Below are positions 60,526-64,000 of a DNA stretch of 64,000 bases, piece by piece. The translations under genes and the position numbers were made by a program. Position 1 is the first letter of the stretch; every line of letters starts with the position of its first letter. A model generated the notes under the pieces. The model saw only the letters and a program-made list of their open reading frames with translations. It did not search any database and was not told the origin of the DNA. Source of the DNA: Paramicrobacterium sp051513965 (GTDB taxonomy: Bacteria; Actinomycetota; Actinomycetes; Actinomycetales; Microbacteriaceae); NCBI RefSeq assembly GCF_051513965.1, contig NZ_CP195847.1, positions 2,728,001-2,792,000 on the forward strand, read 5' to 3'.

Positions 60526-60543
60526 CCGACGCCGCTTCCGGCC

Positions 60544-61806
60544 CTAAATCGCGCCAGCGCCGACGAATAGCAGCATCGCAAGAGTAGCTGCCAGAGCCAC
60601 CGCTATTGCAATCCACGAAATCCATGCAGCCGCCGTGATGAGACCCGCACCCCGCTTCTGATTGTCGCCTATGTCCGCGCGCGCCGCTTGCCCCAAGATC
60701 AGACCGAGTGGAAACAGCGGGCTCACGACGAGTGCACCTACTGCACGCATGCTTGTCCTCCGCTGACGAATCATCTCGCCGCTGTTCTCCATGAGTCCCT
60801 CCTCGATCGATCGCAGCTGCTTCTCTACGCGTTTGCTCCAGAAGCAAACCATTCCGCCGCCCTGTCTCATCGAGGATGCAGCGAGAGCAGACGGAATCAG
60901 AATGCTGAGAACAATGAGACCGAACAAGAAATAGGCCTCCCTGGGACTAGTGCCTTCGTTCGCCAGCGGCGTCAGAGCGAGCATCAATCCGAAGAGAATG
61001 CAGAAAATCCCCATTCCTACCGCCATCCATGTCTGCCCCTTCACTGCACGGGAAAAGACGAACCCAGCAATCATCCATAAGGCCACGGAAACAATACTCG
61101 CGAAGATAGCCATTAGGCTGCCCAATAGCCCGCCGCCCCACACCCAAGAGACCACTCCGATCGCGGCAATCCCTGCAACCGAAATCAGCGGCTCGGCCAA
61201 CTGCTCTGCAAGACGCACTCTCTCTGACGAAAACACACGCAGACGCCGCCCAAAGGTCTCAAGCTGCGCTCGCTGACGCTTGAGATCCTCCGCGGTCTGC
61301 TTATCAACGTCGACTTTCAGGTCCTCAGCTGTTGCAGTCGCATCAGCAGCCACCAGCGAAACAAAGATTGCAGCTGCTCCTACACCTATGAACGTGACCA
61401 AATCGAGGTCGGCGCCGGGGCCAGACCGCTGCATCAACATGCAGAGCCAGAGAGCCAACGATACAGCTACGACAAACTCAGCTACATATCCCAAGAACTG
61501 AGCTCTCACGAGACCGATTGCAGTGGAATCTCTAGCAGATGTGCGCACCGCGACCTGTAGTCCGAGAGCGACCGCTCCGAGAATACTGAGCAATGTCAGC
61601 CCGCGAGAAAGGTCGATAGTGCTGAGCGTTATCTGCAGACCAGATCCTGGCGCTGAAGACCAGACAGCCGCAAGCACCGCCAGCAAAAGCGCGACACCAC
61701 CGTCAAGAAACAGGGCCCGCCGCAACACGCGTCCCAGTCGCTGTAGATAGCCTTCTCGAGCCTCCGCAATCGCGCTTACGTCGTAGGTAGTAGCAGTCTC
61801 ATTCAT
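60544..61806 (-). CDS. Polytopic membrane protein of unknown function, lower GC
   Basis: A 420-residue protein I do not recognise. It has roughly eight to ten hydrophobic helices in pairs. A charged cytoplasmic segment lies near residues 165-205 (LKVDVDKQTAEDLKRQRAQL) and another near 315-345 (KRVEKQLRSIEEGLMENSGE). No catalytic motif is visible. The DNA is visibly less GC-rich than the flanking genes, with many A/T-ending codons, which suggests later acquisition. It stands alone between the TetR gene and the second MFS, on the minus strand, with AGAAG before the ATG. Confidence 0.75.
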   Translation of the reverse strand: MNETATTYDVSAIAEAREGYLQRLGRVLRRALFLDGGVALLLAVLAAVWSSAPGSGLQITLSTIDLSRGLTLLSILGAVALGLQVAVRTSARDSTAIGLVRAQFLGYVAEFVVAVSLALWLCMLMQRSGPGADLDLVTFIGVGAAAIFVSLVAADATATAEDLKVDVDKQTAEDLKRQRAQLETFGRRLRVFSSERVRLAEQLAEPLISVAGIAAIGVVSWVWGGGLLGSLMAIFASIVSVALWMIAGFVFSRAVKGQTWMAVGMGIFCILFGLMLALTPLANEGTSPREAYFLFGLIVLSILIPSALAASSMRQGGGMVCFWSKRVEKQLRSIEEGLMENSGEMIRQRRTSMRAVGALVVSPLFPLGLILGQAARADIGDNQKRGAGLITAAAWISWIAIAVALAATLAMLLFVGAGAI

Positions 61807-61892
61807 AGCTTCTGAGCAACCCTCACCTCAATTGCTCTGGTTCACGGGGAGATGCTCTCAGTAGCCACTGACATCCGTTGATTACTACGGCC

Positions 61893-63125
61893 TCACCGGA
61901 CGGAGCGGACACGCAGCACGCTGATGCCGCCCAGCACGATGACCACCGCGGCCACGACGTAGAGCTCGGCATAGCCGGCGATTGCGAGCACCGCCCATCC
62001 GATCAGCGGCGCGATGGGGATGTGCTGCGCGGAGTTCGCGACTCCCAGATCGCGCGCTCGCGTCGCGGCATCCGGAAGCAGATCCGTCAGCAGAGCCTGG
62101 TCAACCGAGAGGAACAGCCCGTAGCCGAGCCCCAGCAGCACCGCCGCAACGAGACTGCTCTCCCACGTCGGAACCAACGCGAGCGCCAGCGCGGCAGCGG
62201 CCTGGAGCATGGCGGAGACGCAGACGAGAGCGCGCCTGGCCTTCCAGCGGTCGGTGAGCACGCCGCCCATCCACGAGGCGACCGCGCACGCCGCGAGGTA
62301 CACGAGGATGAGCACCATGAGCGCGCCGTCCGGGTCGGGAACCCCCAGAACATCGGCGAGGAAGTACAGCAGATACGTCGTTCCGACGAGGTTGCCCGCG
62401 TTGATGAGCACGCGCGAGAGTGTTGCCCAGCCGAAGTCACGGTAGCCGTGCAGCCGCTGCAGCGCGCGCCGGAACCCGAGCGTCAGCGGGCGCACCGCCT
62501 GCGAGGCGCGCGGTTCGGGGAACGAGAAGATGAACGGCAGCGGGGCCAGGAGCGCGAGCACGGCGATGACCGTCCAGCTCCAGCCCACGTCGCGCACGAG
62601 CTCCGTGACGATCACCATGCCGAGAGCGAGGGCGATGACCTGCGGCACGCCCATCGCCGCCGACGCACGACCGCGCTGCGCGATCGGAACGCGGTCCGCG
62701 ATGATGGCCGACAGCGACACCAGCACGGCGGACTGGCCGACAGCGACGATGCCGAGAAGAACGGCGGCAGAGATCCAGGATGCTTGGTGCCCAACCCACG
62801 CGAACGGAATCGTCGCCGTCAGAAAACCCGCGAGCGCCCACGTGCGACGACGCCCGAAGCGGGTACGCGTTCTGTCGCAGAGCCATCCGATCACGGGCAC
62901 GCCGATCACGATGATTCCCGCCACCTCGGCGATGAGGAACGAGCCGATCGCGACCTTGTTGTCGGGGTCGAGCACGCTCGCGAGCTTCACCGTCATGAAC
63001 TGCCCGGGCAGCATCACGAGCAGCCAGAACCCGAACCACGCCAGCGCGAATGTGAGAAGCCACGTGCGGGTGACCGGCTGCGTGGCGGTGACGTCGGGAG
63101 CTGTCGGCTCCGCCTCGGCGGGCAT
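61893..63125 (-). CDS. MFS sugar transporter (GPH-like)
   Basis: A 410-residue, 12-helix transporter. It shows the first-half loop CDRTRTRFGRRRTWALAG and the second-half GGVLTDRWKARRALVC, as in the permease at 58402. The ATG at 63125 lies 7 bp beyond the stop of the GH1 gene upstream; ribosomes may reinitiate there because no separate ribosome site with good spacing is seen. It probably imports the glycoside cleaved by that GH1 enzyme. Confidence 0.9.
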   Translation of the reverse strand: MPAEAEPTAPDVTATQPVTRTWLLTFALAWFGFWLLVMLPGQFMTVKLASVLDPDNKVAIGSFLIAEVAGIIVIGVPVIGWLCDRTRTRFGRRRTWALAGFLTATIPFAWVGHQASWISAAVLLGIVAVGQSAVLVSLSAIIADRVPIAQRGRASAAMGVPQVIALALGMVIVTELVRDVGWSWTVIAVLALLAPLPFIFSFPEPRASQAVRPLTLGFRRALQRLHGYRDFGWATLSRVLINAGNLVGTTYLLYFLADVLGVPDPDGALMVLILVYLAACAVASWMGGVLTDRWKARRALVCVSAMLQAAAALALALVPTWESSLVAAVLLGLGYGLFLSVDQALLTDLLPDAATRARDLGVANSAQHIPIAPLIGWAVLAIAGYAELYVVAAVVIVLGGISVLRVRSVR

Positions 63126-63132
63126 CCTCAAC

Positions 63133-64000
63133 TCACTTGTCTGTCGTCCGCCGTCGAAGCACGTCGCGAATGAAGCGATACGACTCCTTCGGCGCGCGCT
63201 CGCCCGTCTCGAAGTCGACGTGCACGAGGCCGAAGCGCTGGGTGAATCCGGCCGCCCACTCCCAGTTGTCCATGAGCGACCAGATGAAGTAGCCGCGCAG
63301 ATCGACGCCCTCGGCGGGGCCGCCCGGCGCAACCGCGTCGAGGGCACTGGAGAGGTGACGGGCGAGGTAGTCGACGCGCTTCGGGTCGGAGACGCTGCCG
63401 TCCGCGGCCACCGCGTCGTCGAAGCTCGCGCCGCTCTCGGTGATGTAGACCGGCGGCAGCGCGTCGCCATAGCGGTCGCGCATCTGGCCAAGCACGACCC
63501 CCAGGTACTCGGGCGCGATCGGCCAGCCGAAGCCCGTCGTCTCATACTGTTCGAAGGGTTCGAGCCGGAAGGGGAGATCGGTCATCGCTTCACTGACGCC
63601 GTCGGGGCTCTCCCCCGTGCCCGCGCCGGCGGCGACGAGGCTCGGCATGTAGTAGTTGAGCCCGTAGAAGTCGATCGGCTCGCTGATCGTGGCGAGGTCG
63701 ACGTCGGGTATCTCGGCGAATGCGCCGAAGAGGTCGGCGAGCTCGGGCGGCACCTGCGGATAGTGGCCGAGCAGCACGGGGTCGGCGAAGACGCGGTTGT
63801 GGACGATATCGAAGAGCGCGGCCATCGCGGCATCCTGGTCGGAGTCGCTGGCGGGCACGACAGGCGTGTGCGCGTTGGTGATGCCGACTCTGCCCGCGAC
63901 GTTCGCGGCGCGGAGCGCCTGCACCGCGAGGCCGTGACCGAGAAGCTGATGATGCACCGTGGGCAGGGCGTCGAACAGCAGGCTGTGGCCGGGAGCGTGG
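63133..64000 (-). CDS. GH1 beta-glycosidase (partial, N-terminus outside window)
   Basis: The C-terminal ~289 residues of a GH1 enzyme; the acid/base half lies beyond the right edge. Visible are the barrel motif FYGLNYYMPS, the nucleophile Glu in VYITESGASFDD (TESG in place of the commoner TENG), and the end motif FIWSLMDNWEWAAGFTQRFG, followed by KESYRFIRDVL. It is followed at once by the MFS gene, so the two form a transport-cleavage pair. It is separate from the GH1 half of the fusion at 52559. Confidence 0.92.
   Translation of the reverse strand, partial: HAPGHSLLFDALPTVHHQLLGHGLAVQALRAANVAGRVGITNAHTPVVPASDSDQDAAMAALFDIVHNRVFADPVLLGHYPQVPPELADLFGAFAEIPDVDLATISEPIDFYGLNYYMPSLVAAGAGTGESPDGVSEAMTDLPFRLEPFEQYETTGFGWPIAPEYLGVVLGQMRDRYGDALPPVYITESGASFDDAVAADGSVSDPKRVDYLARHLSSALDAVAPGGPAEGVDLRGYFIWSLMDNWEWAAGFTQRFGLVHVDFETGERAPKESYRFIRDVLRRRTTDK

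Overview
High-GC DNA with very frequent GGATGCC/GCATCC codon pairs, LPXTG-type surface proteins, a DUF222/13E12 HNH gene and several apparently leaderless genes. This points to an actinobacterium, most likely Microbacteriaceae. No rRNA, tRNA, CRISPR array, prophage or insertion sequence was seen. The window holds about 53 genes, almost all catabolic, arranged as substrate-specific modules each with its own regulator.

1-17.5 kb: a candidate locus for using hydroxyproline/proline-rich arabinosylated glycopeptides (extensin-like plant wall proteins). A leftward operon encodes a GH127 beta-L-arabinofuranosidase, a complete Dpp/Opp-type peptide ABC importer, a proline iminopeptidase, an Xaa-Pro aminopeptidase and, last, a GntR regulator cut by the window edge. 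Rightward units encode a wall-anchored zinc metallopeptidase (broken by a frameshift in this sequence) and an AGCS symporter - proline racemase family - ornithine cyclodeaminase family operon. The promoters of all three units carry a related ATGT(C/T)ACA(T/C) palindrome. A small HicBA toxin-antitoxin pair sits between them.

17.6-29 kb: a glycan module with two paralogous LacI repressors and related AT-ATGCG-AT operators. It contains a secreted, wall-anchored GH43-like protein, a carbohydrate ABC importer and an FAD-dependent oxidoreductase. A frameshifted DUF222-HNH gene lies inside it.

29-37 kb: mixed genes. These are a wall-anchored 5'-nucleotidase, a VOC protein, a Bcr/CflA exporter, an ArsR regulator with a frameshifted SRPBCC gene, a YdcF-like membrane protein, a YVTN lipoprotein and a cytidine deaminase-like protein.

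37-51 kb: a CoA-dependent catabolic cluster of unknown substrate around an XRE-cupin regulator. The leftward arm has an MHS permease, FAD oxidoreductase, type III CoA-transferase, enoyl-CoA hydratase, DHDPS-family aldolase, SDR and aldehyde dehydrogenase. The rightward arm has an NMT1/SsuA-type ABC importer, a second type III CoA-transferase and a ferredoxin. Both arms start at TTGACT-N16-TATACT promoters overlapped by the same palindromic operator. A 64-bp palindromic repeat brackets the ferredoxin as an inverted pair, and a third related copy lies at 52.4 kb.

52.5-64 kb: an oligosaccharide module with a GH1-GH3 fusion beta-glycosidase, GH20 hexosaminidase, alpha/beta hydrolase and MFS permease in one operon divergent from a TetR regulator. 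It is followed by a lower-GC membrane protein of unknown function, then a second MFS permease and a GH1 enzyme cut by the right edge.

Three genes (10780, 21350, 33446) carry single frameshifts. They may be real lesions or assembly errors.
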